This document shows, piece after piece, positions 41,445-51,553 of a stretch of 64,000 nucleotides of DNA (position 1 is the stretch's first letter; every line of letters starts with the position of its first letter). Under the pieces are notes generated by a model. It saw only the letters and a list, made by a program, of their open reading frames with translations. It made no database searches and was not told the origin of the DNA. Source of the DNA: Elusimicrobiota bacterium (lineage in GTDB: Bacteria > Elusimicrobiota > Elusimicrobia > UBA1565 > UBA9628); NCBI GenBank assembly GCA_016194705.1, contig JACQAZ010000029.1:17373-81372 (forward strand), in the 5' to 3' direction. The translations under genes were made by a program, and so were the position numbers.

Positions 41445-43174
41445 CGCCGGCCGTGACGGCGCCGGCCGCGGCCCCAGTCCTCTTCGGGCTCGTCGTCCCA
41501 AGTCCGAGAGCGCCGGGCGTCGACGCGTGAAGAGCCCTTCGAAGGCGAAGGCGGCGAGACCTCGTCGGGAGAGACGGGATCGTGGCCGGGGACGCTGTAG
41601 AGGAACAGGAACGAGACCGGGAAGCCGTACTTCTTTGAGAGCTCCTTCTCCTGCGCCCGGAGGAAGGTCATCAGCTTGCGCTGGCGCTTGACGTACTCCT
41701 CGCGGCCGTCGACGGGGACGTCGGCGGGAGGCACGCCGACATCGACGGAGAAGACGACGTTCAGGGGGCCGCCCAGAATGTCGCTTTGCTCGAGACGCTT
41801 GCGGTTTTTCTTGTAGGTGTCGAGCTTGTAGAGGATCTTGCCGTCGAGCACGTCCTGACGGGTCAGCGGCACGCGGGCCGATTTGGCCTCGATGAGATAG
41901 CTCACGCCCTGCGGCGAGCGCACGACCACGTCGAGCTCGGTGATGTACATGCCGTCGGCGTCGAAGAGCTCGCGGCCGCCCTGCAGGATCTTATAGCCCT
42001 TGTCGAAATAGTACTCGGCCGTCTTGAGCTCCAGCAGGAGGCCCGTGTAGCGGCTGTAGATCACGCCCTCGATGATGTCGAGCAGGCCGTCGTTCTTGTG
42101 CTCGAGGATCAGCTCGTTGACGGCCTTGCGCATGTCGGCGATCGTCTTCGGGACCGCGGCCACTTCGTCGAGATAGACGAAGCGGAAGCGGCCGGGGAAG
42201 GCCTCATTGAGCTTGGCCTCCTGGGTCTTCACGAAATCCTTGATCTCCTTGTAGCCGCGCGTGTCGAAGCCGAGCACGACCTCGTCGAGCTCGCCGACCT
42301 TGGCTTCGGCCTTGCCGTTGGGCCGGAACAGCCAGGCCGCGTCCTTGATCGTGTGCTCGACGCGGCGCAGGCCCTCGGCGATCTCGGACTGCGGGTTCTT
42401 GGCGTGGTGGAAGTAGACGCGGCTCGTGAAGACCGCGATCCTCTTGCCGCCCTTCTTGAAGATGCCGTCGATCCAGGCCAAGGTCATCGGGATGTGCGCG
42501 CTGTGGCTGTCCTCGATCTCGTCGGAGCCTTGGCTTGCGCGCTTCATGATGGTGGCCCGCGCGAAGCCCTCCGCGTAGGCGTCGTCCATGACGTCGGTCG
42601 CCTCGGAATAATCGATCTGGCCCTTGCGCTTGGCGACGATGCGCGTCGCCTCCTGGTCGTAGGCGTCGGCCCGGCCCACCACGAAGACGCCGTCGCCGTT
42701 GAGACGCAGCTCGGTGCTTTCGGCCTGCTTGGGAGCCGAGACGAAGGAACCGCCGCCGCGCTGTCCGGCGTAGAGCCTGCCGAACTCGGCCGCGGAGCCC
42801 AGACCCGAGGGGTCGGCCTGCGCGATCTTCTCGACGGCATCGATCCGTCCGCCCAGCGCCTCGCGGATGTTCTCATGCGCGGCCCCTGCGCCCAGGCTCA
42901 CGCCCGGAGACGGGATTCCGATCTGCCCCTCCATCGACGCCATCTGAGGGACCGACGGGATCGCGGAGAGCTCGGCCAGAGGAGCGATGAACGGGACGGG
43001 ATTGAGCGCGTCGCGCATGCGCCCTATCTCGGCTCCGGGGATCACGGTGAAGCCCAGGCGCACCGGAGCGTCGGCGCCCATGAACTTGACGACCTTGATG
43101 TTGTCGCCGGCGCGGGCGGAAACGACGAGGAGGGACAAAACGAAGGCGGCGATCATCCGGGGGGTTCGGATCAT
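41441..43174 (-). CDS. Exported PD-(D/E)XK-like protein, paralogue A
   Basis: A 577-residue protein with a signal peptide (MIAAFVLSLLVVSARA) and a low-complexity region to about 150. A conserved alpha/beta domain (about 165-290) contains DVMDDAYAEGFA and VYFHHAKNPQSE. The C-terminal domain (about 365-470) has YTGLLLELKTAEYYFDKGY, then ITELDVVV and YLIEAKSARV near 412-430, an E-x-D...E-x-K arrangement as in PD-(D/E)XK nucleases. It ends in a basic tail (RGRRRHGRR). The same three regions recur in 55170-56831. A nuclease or nucleic-acid-binding role in the periplasm is inferred; Start has TACAAT 6 bases upstream. Confidence 0.75.
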   Translation of the reverse strand: MIRTPRMIAAFVLSLLVVSARAGDNIKVVKFMGADAPVRLGFTVIPGAEIGRMRDALNPVPFIAPLAELSAIPSVPQMASMEGQIGIPSPGVSLGAGAAHENIREALGGRIDAVEKIAQADPSGLGSAAEFGRLYAGQRGGGSFVSAPKQAESTELRLNGDGVFVVGRADAYDQEATRIVAKRKGQIDYSEATDVMDDAYAEGFARATIMKRASQGSDEIEDSHSAHIPMTLAWIDGIFKKGGKRIAVFTSRVYFHHAKNPQSEIAEGLRRVEHTIKDAAWLFRPNGKAEAKVGELDEVVLGFDTRGYKEIKDFVKTQEAKLNEAFPGRFRFVYLDEVAAVPKTIADMRKAVNELILEHKNDGLLDIIEGVIYSRYTGLLLELKTAEYYFDKGYKILQGGRELFDADGMYITELDVVVRSPQGVSYLIEAKSARVPLTRQDVLDGKILYKLDTYKKNRKRLEQSDILGGPLNVVFSVDVGVPPADVPVDGREEYVKRQRKLMTFLRAQEKELSKKYGFPVSFLFLYSVPGHDPVSPDEVSPPSPSKGSSRVDARRSRTWDDEPEEDWGRGRRRHGRR

Positions 43175-43180
43175 GCGATC

Positions 43181-43186
43181 ATTGTA
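43181..43186 (-). promoter_or_regulatory. -10 box of exported paralogue A
   Basis: TACAAT on the minus strand, 6 bases before the ATG at 43174. Confidence 0.6.
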
Positions 43187-43268
43187 GCTTCGCGCGTCCC
43201 ATGACCCCTGGGCCCAAAGGGCACAACGGGCCCGGCAGAGGTCCTAGGGCGCTCCGGGGCCTATTTTG

Positions 43269-43274
43269 TATGAT
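43269..43274 (+). promoter_or_regulatory. -10 box of the crotonase gene
   Basis: TATGAT, 6 bases before the ATG at 43281. Confidence 0.5.
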
Positions 43275-43280
43275 CCTCGC

Positions 43281-44054
43281 ATGTCGGAACTGCGCGTGCG
43301 CTGGAAGACCGAGGGGCTGGTGACTTGGCTCACCTTGAGCCGACCCGAGGCCCTCAACGCGCTCGGCGAGGCCGAGGCCCGGCAATTCGCGGCCGCCCTG
43401 CCCAAGATCGCCAAGGAGAAATCCCGCGTCGTCGTGCTGACCGGCGAGGGCAAGGCCTTCTGCTCGGGCGGCGACATGGCCTTCATCGAGGCCAACCGCA
43501 AGCGCCCCAAAGCCGCCTTGCCCGCGCTGATGCGCGAGTTCTACACCTGCTTCCTCGGCCTGCGCGCGCTGCCCCAGGTCAGCGTCGCTTTGATCAACGG
43601 CGCGGCGGTCGGCGCGGGGCTTTGCCTTGCCCTGGCCTGCGACGTGCGCACCGTGCTGACCGAGGCGCGCCTGGCGCTCAACTTCGTGCGCTTGGGGCTC
43701 AATCCCGGCATGGCGGCCTGGCCGCTGGCGCGCGCCGCCTTCGGCGACGCCCGCGCCCGCGAGCTGCTGCTGACCGGGCGCTTCTTCACGGGCAAGGACC
43801 TGCACCAGTGGGGAGCCGCCGCCTTCGCAGTCGACACCCGCGCCGAGCTCTGGACCGCGACCGACGAGCTCGCGCGGCACCTGGCCTCCCAGTCCTGGGA
43901 CTCGCTCACAATACTCAAGGATGAGATGCGCCTGGGCGAGGACCTCGGGGCCTTTCTGGAGCTCGAGGCCAAGGGCCAGGCGCTCTGCTTCAAGGGCCCC
44001 GACATCGCCGAGGGCGTGGCCGCCGCGCGCGAGAAGCGCGCCCCGAAGTTCTAG
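43281..44054 (+). CDS. Enoyl-CoA hydratase/isomerase-family protein
   Basis: A 257-residue crotonase-fold protein: SRPEALNALGEAEA near 20, AFCSGGDMAF near 61 and INGAAVGAGLCLALACDVR near 97 form the CoA and oxyanion sites. At the usual first catalytic Glu (QPE in hydratases) it reads NFVRLGL, while the second Glu in ARELLLTG is kept. It may therefore be an isomerase or another crotonase-type activity rather than a hydratase. ATG 43281 fits the -10 spacing. Confidence 0.85.
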   Translation: MSELRVRWKTEGLVTWLTLSRPEALNALGEAEARQFAAALPKIAKEKSRVVVLTGEGKAFCSGGDMAFIEANRKRPKAALPALMREFYTCFLGLRALPQVSVALINGAAVGAGLCLALACDVRTVLTEARLALNFVRLGLNPGMAAWPLARAAFGDARARELLLTGRFFTGKDLHQWGAAAFAVDTRAELWTATDELARHLASQSWDSLTILKDEMRLGEDLGAFLELEAKGQALCFKGPDIAEGVAAAREKRAPKF

Positions 44055-44662
44055 CGGACCGTCTCGAGCGGGGCGTCCTCGAGGGGGTAGGCCGTCCAGC
44101 CGCGCGCGTCGAAGTGCCACCACTCGGTGTCGAGGCCTACGAAGCCGTGCTTGCCCATGACGCGCTCGAGCAGCTCCTTGTTCTTCTTGGCCTCGGGCGT
44201 GGCCTTGTCCCAGTCGCGGTGCGCGCGCTCGGAAAAATCGTCGTACGAGCTCGGCATCTCGAGCTCGAGGCCCTCTTTGTCGGTGAGGCTCACGTCGACG
44301 GCCGCGCCGCGGTTGTGGCGCGAGCCCTTCTTCGGGTCGGCGACGTAGCGCTCGTCGGGCACGAGCGTCCAAAAGATCTTCTGCACCGAGAGCGGCCGGT
44401 AGCAGTCGTAGATCTTGAGGCGGTAGCCCTTGGCCTCGAAGTCGCGCGCCGCGGCGGCGAGATCGTCGGCCACGCTCTGGCGCAGAGCGCACTTCGCGAC
44501 AGGATACACCACCTGATGCGTAAAATTATTTTCAGTGGCGTATCGTATGTCCAGCACCGCTTCCGTATGAAGTTGTTCGAAATCGACGAGCGGCTCCGCC
44601 GCTCGTCGACCGCTCGCGCAGGCTGATAAAGCGAGCAAGAACCAGATGAGACAGCTTTTCAT
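44051..44662 (-). CDS. D-alanyl-D-alanine dipeptidase (VanX/DdpX family) lipoprotein
   Basis: A 203-residue lipoprotein (lipobox ALSAC) of the zinc-dependent VanX/DdpX family. Zinc ligands are in SRHNRGAAVDVSL near residue 115 and EWWHF near 183, with YDCYRP near 87 positioning the catalytic Arg. It hydrolyses D-Ala-D-Ala in the periplasm, releasing D-alanine for reuse. No vancomycin-resistance genes adjoin, so a recycling role is likely. TATACT lies 7 bases before the ATG. Confidence 0.9.
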   Translation of the reverse strand: MKSCLIWFLLALSACASGRRAAEPLVDFEQLHTEAVLDIRYATENNFTHQVVYPVAKCALRQSVADDLAAAARDFEAKGYRLKIYDCYRPLSVQKIFWTLVPDERYVADPKKGSRHNRGAAVDVSLTDKEGLELEMPSSYDDFSERAHRDWDKATPEAKKNKELLERVMGKHGFVGLDTEWWHFDARGWTAYPLEDAPLETVR

Positions 44663-44680
44663 AGGCGCGAGTATATCAAA

Positions 44681-45094
44681 TCACCCGAATCGGTACCGCG
44701 CCAGCGCCCAGAGCCACAAGGCCGCGAACGCCGCCGCAAAGAAGAGGCCCTTCCAACGCGAGTAGCCGAGGTCGTCGGCGAGATACGCCCGATCGCCGAG
44801 GGCGTAGATTACGGGCTCGGCCTTTATGGTCCCGGCCCCCACGGGCTCTTTGGCCGTTCTGAGCCTGCCGTCGGCGCCGCGGAAGCGGAAATAAGCGACC
44901 ATGCGCTTGGCGCCGAGCATCGGCACGGCCTCGCGGACCTTGGCCGTCAATATGCCCTTGGCCGGCTCGCCGCGCGCGAGCACGAACTGCCTTTTGAGCA
45001 GGACGGCCCCGTCGCCCGCGGTCAAAAATAAGAACAGCCAGACCCCGAGAGCGGGCCACAGGCGCCTGAAGGCGTGGGGGTCGACGACGATCAC
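44681..45094 (-). CDS. DUF3592-like membrane protein
   Basis: A 137-residue protein with a span near 12-30, an extracytoplasmic beta domain ([33 protein letters not shown]) and a second span near 112-130; same layout as 31572-32018. The GTG at 45094 was chosen because TATACT lies 8 bases upstream; an ATG at 45130 would place the promoter inside the gene. Confidence 0.65.
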   Translation of the reverse strand: MIVVDPHAFRRLWPALGVWLFLFLTAGDGAVLLKRQFVLARGEPAKGILTAKVREAVPMLGAKRMVAYFRFRGADGRLRTAKEPVGAGTIKAEPVIYALGDRAYLADDLGYSRWKGLFFAAAFAALWLWALARYRFG

Positions 45095-45110
45095 ACGATT
45101 AAAGTATAAT
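45081..45110 (+). promoter_or_regulatory. Promoter of ahcY, -10 overlapping the divergent gene's -10
   Basis: TCGACG at 45081-45086, 18-base spacer, perfect TATAAT at 45105-45110. On the other strand TATACT at 45103-45108 serves the gene at 44681-45094, so the two -10 boxes share four bases. Confidence 0.6.
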
Positions 45111-45146
45111 ATCGTTTCAGTCAATTCCACATATCAGAGGAAAGAA

Positions 45147-46472
<1,326 letters not shown>

Positions 46473-46495
46473 GCTTCACGCGGTCGGAAAGAATG

Positions 46496-46532
46496 AGGCC
46501 CCGGCAGGGATTCCTGCCGGGGCCTTCTATTT
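46496..46532 (+). terminator. Intrinsic terminator after ahcY
   Basis: A perfect 13-base-pair stem (AGGCCCCGGCAGG, loop GATT, CCTGCCGGGGCCT, 46496-46525) followed by TCTATTTTG. Strong rho-independent terminator 23 bases after the ahcY stop. Confidence 0.85.
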
Positions 46533-46749
46533 TGATGTGAATCTAGGCCAGACGCTTGTGAAATAAGGTTTTTTCTGCGAAGCAAAGTTCTTTCCAATCC
46601 CACTCGCACGATTGTTTTCATCCGGGGCCACGGAGGACCATCCTCGGCATTTCCTCCCCACGCGGTTAGCGAATGGAGCTGACGGGTAGTAAGAGGTTTG
46701 CACCGAACGGTGGATTGGGTTCCAGAGGTTGCGGTGACGACCCGGTCAC
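46533..46749. other. Lower-GC intergenic gap
   Basis: About 215 bases, visibly less GC-rich than surrounding genes, between the ahcY terminator and the stop of 46750-47745. I see no gene, tRNA or clear repeat; it marks the edge of a compositionally different island. Confidence 0.4.
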
Positions 46750-47745
46750 TCATGCATAAGCTCTGGCCGCTTCTTTCTTCTTTTCCGCTTCCTCAGCGCG
46801 AACCTCGTTGAAAGCGAAGTCCCCTTCCTTCATTACTGCTTTTCCACCGCCAGGACCGCTGATGATGATGTTCCCGTCCGCCCAGAACTCCTGCCCGGAC
46901 TCCGTGTCGAGAGGAAACCTCACCTTAACCTGGATGGTGTTAGCTGTAGCTTGGACCGATAATGACCTGAGCCCCGGAAGGATACGGACGCCCTGCCCAA
47001 ACGCATGGATGAAATGTTTGACGATTCCAGTTCTGGAAACCAAATCCAAGCTCAGCGCCAATCCGTCCAGTTCCTCACGGATCTGGAGTTTTCCGGCTCC
47101 GCCCCAGAAGGCCTGCTCATAGGCCAATTCATGGAGTAATCGAAGCAGTTGATAGAGACTCCACAAATTCACATCCGCGCGGAGAATCTCGGTATTCCGA
47201 GCCGCCCCCGCGCCGCCGGTGAAGGGTTCTTTCAATTCGATTGTCGGCCGGCCGCCGATGAGGTCCCATGCCTCTCGGTCCTGGACAGCGGCGACGTCGC
47301 CAAGCAGTTCGACGATTGCCTCGACCTTATTTGAACGTTTCTGGAAACGTGGCTTCGACGACATCAGCTCGCGCCGAAAGGCGACATATGCGGCAGGATT
47401 CAGCACTAGGAGCGGAACCTCGTTCTGCAAATTCTCATCTCCGTTCCAGCACTCGACGAGGATTGAATGCTGTCCTTCCGCGAGGCCGTCAGTGCTGACG
47501 CGCATCGCGCGCCTGCCATCACTGCCATGAACCGCGGTGTATATCACCTTGAGGTCCTCGGTCGCTCCAGTGGAATGGTTGAGGCTCCGCAGAACGACTT
47601 CGGAGCCGCTCGGAATCTGAGCTGCCACTCGCGTCACTTCCCCGCCGATGGACACAACCTGCGTCGGCACAACCAGCAGGTCGACCGGCCAGTTCGCCTT
47701 AACCGCCTTCATCCGGGACAAGACATGCAGTGCTCTGCCACTCAT
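46750..47745 (-). CDS. Unknown protein coupled to an LCAT-like hydrolase
   Basis: A 331-residue protein with no signal peptide. The N-terminal about 115 residues look like an Ig-like beta domain (SGSEVVLRSLNHSTGATEDLK, HSILVECWNGDE split by loops); the rest is mixed helix and strand. Its ATG overlaps the stop of the hydrolase gene upstream (ATGA), so the two are made together and may interact. Codon use is less GC-biased than the backbone. No family was recognised. Confidence 0.7.
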   Translation of the reverse strand: MSGRALHVLSRMKAVKANWPVDLLVVPTQVVSIGGEVTRVAAQIPSGSEVVLRSLNHSTGATEDLKVIYTAVHGSDGRRAMRVSTDGLAEGQHSILVECWNGDENLQNEVPLLVLNPAAYVAFRRELMSSKPRFQKRSNKVEAIVELLGDVAAVQDREAWDLIGGRPTIELKEPFTGGAGAARNTEILRADVNLWSLYQLLRLLHELAYEQAFWGGAGKLQIREELDGLALSLDLVSRTGIVKHFIHAFGQGVRILPGLRSLSVQATANTIQVKVRFPLDTESGQEFWADGNIIISGPGGGKAVMKEGDFAFNEVRAEEAEKKKEAARAYA

Positions 47746-48857
47746 ATGACCCCCAAATATCCGAGCCGTGCGAGGACACGCGTGTTCGCGCACATCACGT
47801 CGTGCTTACAACCCGGGACTGGATGGCGATGGGCCACGTCCCCGTCCATGTACGTGCTGGACCAGGCAGGAACCGTCCCGTCTCCCCTCCGCGCAATCCT
47901 GAACGGCACGGGCTCCACCAATTCGTACCAATCCCCACGCTCCTGCGCCTGATACTGCACATCGGTCAAGTTCTTCACGTTCTCGTCGCAATAGACCGTG
48001 TGGACGTCGAACTTGCCCCCCTCGCGTTTGGCCGGGAATCTCTTGGGGAAAGTCGCGAGCTTCTGATGCACTTTCCGGGCTTTCCCCGCCAAGGCCTTGT
48101 CCAGGGGCTTGCGCATCGCTTTCGCGTAGAGCGGATTGATGACATCCGTCGTCCCGATTCCAGCTTTGAACAAGTGAAGATAATCACTCGCCTTGGGCGG
48201 CAACAACTCGTAGGTCGAAGGGAACTGGGTTAACGCCTCAACGAGATGTCGATTGGCTATGTTCGCATCCCAATACATACGAACCAGCCAGATGTATTCC
48301 TGCAAGAACGGCAGAGCGTCAGAATTGATCATGGATCGGAAGGCGTTCGGTGCTCCCGCCAAAGGCGGCGCGATGTGGACAATCGTCTCGACGTTGTCAG
48401 CATGAATCAGGCCGTCCAACAGCGCCAACCGGACCACGAGGGCCCCCATACTGTGGGTCACGAAGGTGAGCTTCAAGCCTTCTTGTGGCTCCGAGAGATT
48501 GACTTTGTGAAGAACACGAAAGCGCTCCACGACCTCTCTGGCGGAATCCGCGTTGCTGCGCCGCCAATCGTAATAGCCACGGAAGACCTTAGGATTTGCT
48601 GTGTATTGCGGACTCTCCACCAAAGCTCGAAGGATGCTCTCGTAGAAATCGACGCCCCAAACATGGAGCGCCTTGAACTTAGTGATGATATCGCTCGATT
48701 CGATCTCGTCCCCGATCAAAACGTCCGGCTCGCCGGACAACCGGCGGTAGTTGGCCAAGATATCCGGCTCCCATACGCCAAGCTTCTGCCCCTTAGTGCG
48801 GCGGAGGCTACTGCCCATGATGCCAGGCACGAAGACTGCCCCGAGTTTTTTCGCCAT
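47742..48857 (-). CDS. LCAT/PGAP1-like alpha/beta hydrolase
   Basis: A 371-residue hydrolase, probably a lipase or acyltransferase: the oxyanion-loop region VFVPGIMGSSLRR at the start, nucleophile elbow THSMGALVVR near residue 150, a candidate Asp near DGTVPAWS (about 340) and His near PGCKHDVM (about 355). The order and spacing are typical of lecithin-cholesterol acyltransferase-like lipases. No signal peptide is seen. GAGGAGAGG precedes the ATG, and a good promoter lies at 48885-48913. Confidence 0.85.
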   Translation of the reverse strand: MAKKLGAVFVPGIMGSSLRRTKGQKLGVWEPDILANYRRLSGEPDVLIGDEIESSDIITKFKALHVWGVDFYESILRALVESPQYTANPKVFRGYYDWRRSNADSAREVVERFRVLHKVNLSEPQEGLKLTFVTHSMGALVVRLALLDGLIHADNVETIVHIAPPLAGAPNAFRSMINSDALPFLQEYIWLVRMYWDANIANRHLVEALTQFPSTYELLPPKASDYLHLFKAGIGTTDVINPLYAKAMRKPLDKALAGKARKVHQKLATFPKRFPAKREGGKFDVHTVYCDENVKNLTDVQYQAQERGDWYELVEPVPFRIARRGDGTVPAWSSTYMDGDVAHRHPVPGCKHDVMCANTRVLARLGYLGVI

Positions 48858-48884
48858 CCTCTCCTCGCCCGTGATTCCGTCCGC

Positions 48885-48913
48885 AGTGTAATACCGGAAA
48901 GAGTCCAGGTCAA
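48885..48913 (-). promoter_or_regulatory. Sigma70-type promoter of the LCAT-like hydrolase pair
   Basis: On the minus strand TTGACC (48908-48913), 17-base spacer, TACACT (48885-48890). The transcript would have a leader of about 20 bases with a Shine-Dalgarno site, unlike the leaderless backbone genes. Confidence 0.65.
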
Positions 48914-49013
48914 TATACGCTTTGATGTTTTTTTGATAAAAATTACCCTGGGGCGCGCGCCTGGCGCGTCCGCGGCTAGATGCTGCTTTGATGATTTCCA
49001 GACATCCGCCTGT

Positions 49014-49019
49014 TATAAA
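49014..49019 (+). promoter_or_regulatory. Probable -10 box of the second hydrolase pair
   Basis: TTATAAAAT around 49013-49021, about 55 bases before the ATG at 49074; the leader contains the palindrome CCGCGG-ACC-CGCGG and an AGGTGA ribosome site. Confidence 0.4.
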
Positions 49020-49073
49020 ATCCGCGGACCCGCGGTTCGAACAAGCAATCCCTTTGAGGGCACAGGTGATTAC

Positions 49074-50240
49074 ATGGCAAAGAACGTCCTCTTCCTGATT
49101 CACGGCATCGGCCGGAACGGCCCTGACTGGGCCGAAGGACCCGACGGACCCATCGCCGCGCTGCAAACGGCATCGCAGCGCTACGTCTTCTTCAAGGGCA
49201 AGGACCTCCGCGACCTCGTCGACTTCGTCCCGATCCTTTATGACGACCTCTTGGCCCAGATCCTGAACCAGTGGCAGGACATGGCACAGGGCTTGCAGGG
49301 CGTGGCGGGTGCCGCCCCCGAGGCGATTCGGATGCTGTTGGACCTGCAGACGAAGTACGCCGACGACAAGAACACGATCGTGGCCTTCGGCGGGGACGTG
49401 CCCCTGTACCGCGGCTTCCGGCAGTTCGCCCAACGCGTGCAGCTGCGCGTGATCCTTCGCATCGCTGAAGAAGTCGCGAAGCGTTACGCCGCGGCGGCAG
49501 GCGACGCGCCTCAGTTCGTCGTGGTCGCGCACAGCCTGGGGACTACGGTGGCCCACGACTCCCTGCACTTGTTGGGAAGCGTGGATTGGCTGAGCGAGGA
49601 GGTCGTGAAAGGCCCCTGCGGTGCGGCTCAAGACGCGGACGAGTACAAGGCGGCGGACGCCGCCCTGAGCTTGATCCGAAAGGTCCCCAATCCCTTCGCG
49701 CCCGGCTACCTCGCATTCAAGGCGGTGTTCATGCTCTCGAACACCAGCGAACTCCTCCAGTCCGTCTGCTCTCCGGAGAACTCCCTTGTCTGCCCTATCA
49801 AGAGAGAAGACGCCGCCGCCCCTTATTGTCAGTCGTTCTATAATGTCGATCATGCCCTCGACCCCATCTCGAAGGTCGTCCCCTTCAAAATGCCCGGCGA
49901 TTGGGGCAAGAACGGGAAGAATATCGTGGTCGACCACCTGTACGACCCGAACGTTCACGCCTTCGTGCATTATCTGCAGAATCCCCAGGTCCACATCCCC
50001 CTGCTGATGAAACTAGTCGACGACTTCGCCCCGACGACTGAAGAGGTCACGGCAGCGAAGAACTTCCCTCGTTTCGGGGGAAGGCTGATAACGATGGCGG
50101 ATGCCGCAAAGACCGCTTTGGTGGATAAACTCCAAGCCATCATCGCAGCAGCCGCAGCCCCCGCCGTCGACCAACTCCGACGCTGGCGCAATACCTACGA
50201 AGCTCTCGCGGCCGTTACGGAAGGAGGGGTCGGCGGATGA
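49074..50240 (+). CDS. Alpha/beta hydrolase with unknown partner gene
   Basis: A 388-residue protein with an alpha/beta hydrolase fold: VLFLIHGIGRNGPDW at the N-terminus and nucleophile elbow VVAHSLGTTVAHD near residue 147; the acid may be in LYDP near 290 and the His in NVHAFVHY near 297. Insertions between strands are long. No signal peptide. It is divergent from the other hydrolase and coupled to the next gene by ATGA. Confidence 0.8.
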   Translation: MAKNVLFLIHGIGRNGPDWAEGPDGPIAALQTASQRYVFFKGKDLRDLVDFVPILYDDLLAQILNQWQDMAQGLQGVAGAAPEAIRMLLDLQTKYADDKNTIVAFGGDVPLYRGFRQFAQRVQLRVILRIAEEVAKRYAAAAGDAPQFVVVAHSLGTTVAHDSLHLLGSVDWLSEEVVKGPCGAAQDADEYKAADAALSLIRKVPNPFAPGYLAFKAVFMLSNTSELLQSVCSPENSLVCPIKREDAAAPYCQSFYNVDHALDPISKVVPFKMPGDWGKNGKNIVVDHLYDPNVHAFVHYLQNPQVHIPLLMKLVDDFAPTTEEVTAAKNFPRFGGRLITMADAAKTALVDKLQAIIAAAAAPAVDQLRRWRNTYEALAAVTEGGVGG

Positions 50241-51262
50241 AGATGCGCTCGCCCCTGACTGCGTCACTAATCGCTCTGCTATGCGCGGCCCCGTTAGCCG
50301 CGGCGACCTCGGACACACACTCCTACAAGGTCTGCGGCCGCGCTTATTCCGACCAAGCCCCGTTCGCCTGGAAGAATGTCTCCTCGCGCTACCGCCCCCT
50401 CCTCGAGACGCAAGGGCTCACGGCCGCCGGAAAGAAGCTGCTCGACGATCTGAAGGACTCCCCGCGGCAAAAAGATCGCGCCTCTTTGACCGCCTTCGTG
50501 GCCAAGGCGACCGAAGTGTTGGATTCGGGCAAGCCTTGTTGCACGCAATTCACTGTCCTGGAAACAGTCGACGACACGGACTACAGCCGCCGCCTCAGCC
50601 TCTTGGACGATTCAGTCTCATTGAATGATTGCGGCACCGACAACGTCCGGGCCGAGCAATTGGACGAGCTCCGTTACGTCGCGGACGACTTCGAGCAGCT
50701 GGGCCGCATCCAAGTCTCCCCGTTCCAAGCCCTAGGGGTCAAGGCGATCCAGGAGAAGAGCGACGAATACGACCGCATGCTGTTCCATGGTTTCCCGGAG
50801 TTCCCGTGGGAGGCGCTGGTCAACGGCGCGCTGATGACGGACAAGGACATCGCCAAGGGCCCGCCGCTGGACCAACTCGTCCTGTTCCACCCCAGCGCCG
50901 GCGCGGAGATGCAGGTCGGGCTACGCGAGTCGAAGCTGGCCGCCTCCCTCGCCGTCGAGCCGTTCGGCTGGGTCCACTATCCGAGGGATTCGAAGCACCG
51001 GACCTGGTGGGGCGTTTCCGCTCTGACCACTTTCCGCAACGACATGGGTCTCGGCGTCGGCGCCGCCGCGCGCTACCAGAACTTCATGGCCGGCGTGCTC
51101 TGGCACGACAGCGACAACGACAAGCGGTTGTTCAACACGAAGCCCTTCGTCTTCGTCGGTGTGGACCTATATCAGTTCGCCGGCCAACAGTTGCGCCGCT
51201 ACGAGACTGTCCGCGACCGCGTGACCTCCACGCTCAAAGCCGACGCCTCGACACCACGCTAG
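50237..51262 (+). CDS. Exported protein coupled to an alpha/beta hydrolase
   Basis: A 341-residue protein with a signal peptide (MKMRSPLTASLIALLCAAPLAAA) and several Cys (KVCGRAYS, GKPCCTQF, LNDCGTDN) that could form disulfides. The C-terminal half has aromatic-rich strands (FGWVHYPRDSKHRTWWGVSA, AARYQNFMAGVLWHD). No family recognised. Its ATG overlaps the hydrolase stop; the pair could be enzyme and periplasmic partner. Confidence 0.7.
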   Translation: MKMRSPLTASLIALLCAAPLAAATSDTHSYKVCGRAYSDQAPFAWKNVSSRYRPLLETQGLTAAGKKLLDDLKDSPRQKDRASLTAFVAKATEVLDSGKPCCTQFTVLETVDDTDYSRRLSLLDDSVSLNDCGTDNVRAEQLDELRYVADDFEQLGRIQVSPFQALGVKAIQEKSDEYDRMLFHGFPEFPWEALVNGALMTDKDIAKGPPLDQLVLFHPSAGAEMQVGLRESKLAASLAVEPFGWVHYPRDSKHRTWWGVSALTTFRNDMGLGVGAAARYQNFMAGVLWHDSDNDKRLFNTKPFVFVGVDLYQFAGQQLRRYETVRDRVTSTLKADASTPR

Positions 51263-51381
51263 GCCTAGCCCGCGTGTAGACCCAAAGACCTTTCCGCTCC
51301 CGCCCGCGCGTGTGTTAACATCCGCGTCCGCCGAGGAACGCTGCGCCGGGCTTAGCCCGACGCTTGTCTGGAGTCATACCC

Positions 51382-51510
51382 ATGCATCCGATCTCCTTCC
51401 TCTTGGCCGCCGTCCTGGTGTTCGCCGTTCCCACCCACACGATCGTCTCGCTGAGCGCCAAGCTGGCGCGCGCGGCGGGCGCGAAGAGCGCGGGGCCGCG
51501 TTGGGTCTAG
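51382..51510 (+). CDS. Possible 42-residue membrane peptide
   Basis: ATG 51382 opens MHPISFLLAAVLVFAVPTHT followed by IVSLSAKLARAAGAK and ends at TAG 51508-51510. One N-terminal hydrophobic span, basic tail, GGAG ribosome site 9 bases upstream, and TAACAT at 51316-51321 as a candidate -10. Function unknown. Confidence 0.45.
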   Translation: MHPISFLLAAVLVFAVPTHTIVSLSAKLARAAGAKSAGPRWV

Positions 51511-51541
51511 GACGGGGCGGGCACGGGCCGGGCGGTTTTGG

Positions 51542-51547
51542 TAACAT
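51542..51547 (+). promoter_or_regulatory. -10 box of the PASTA protein gene
   Basis: TAACAT, 6 bases before the ATG at 51554. Confidence 0.45.
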
Positions 51548-51553
51548 CGGCCG

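Noticed and set aside
45111..45146. SAH riboswitch upstream of ahcY
   Set aside because: Only about 35 bases lie between promoter and start, too short for the known SAH riboswitch folds.
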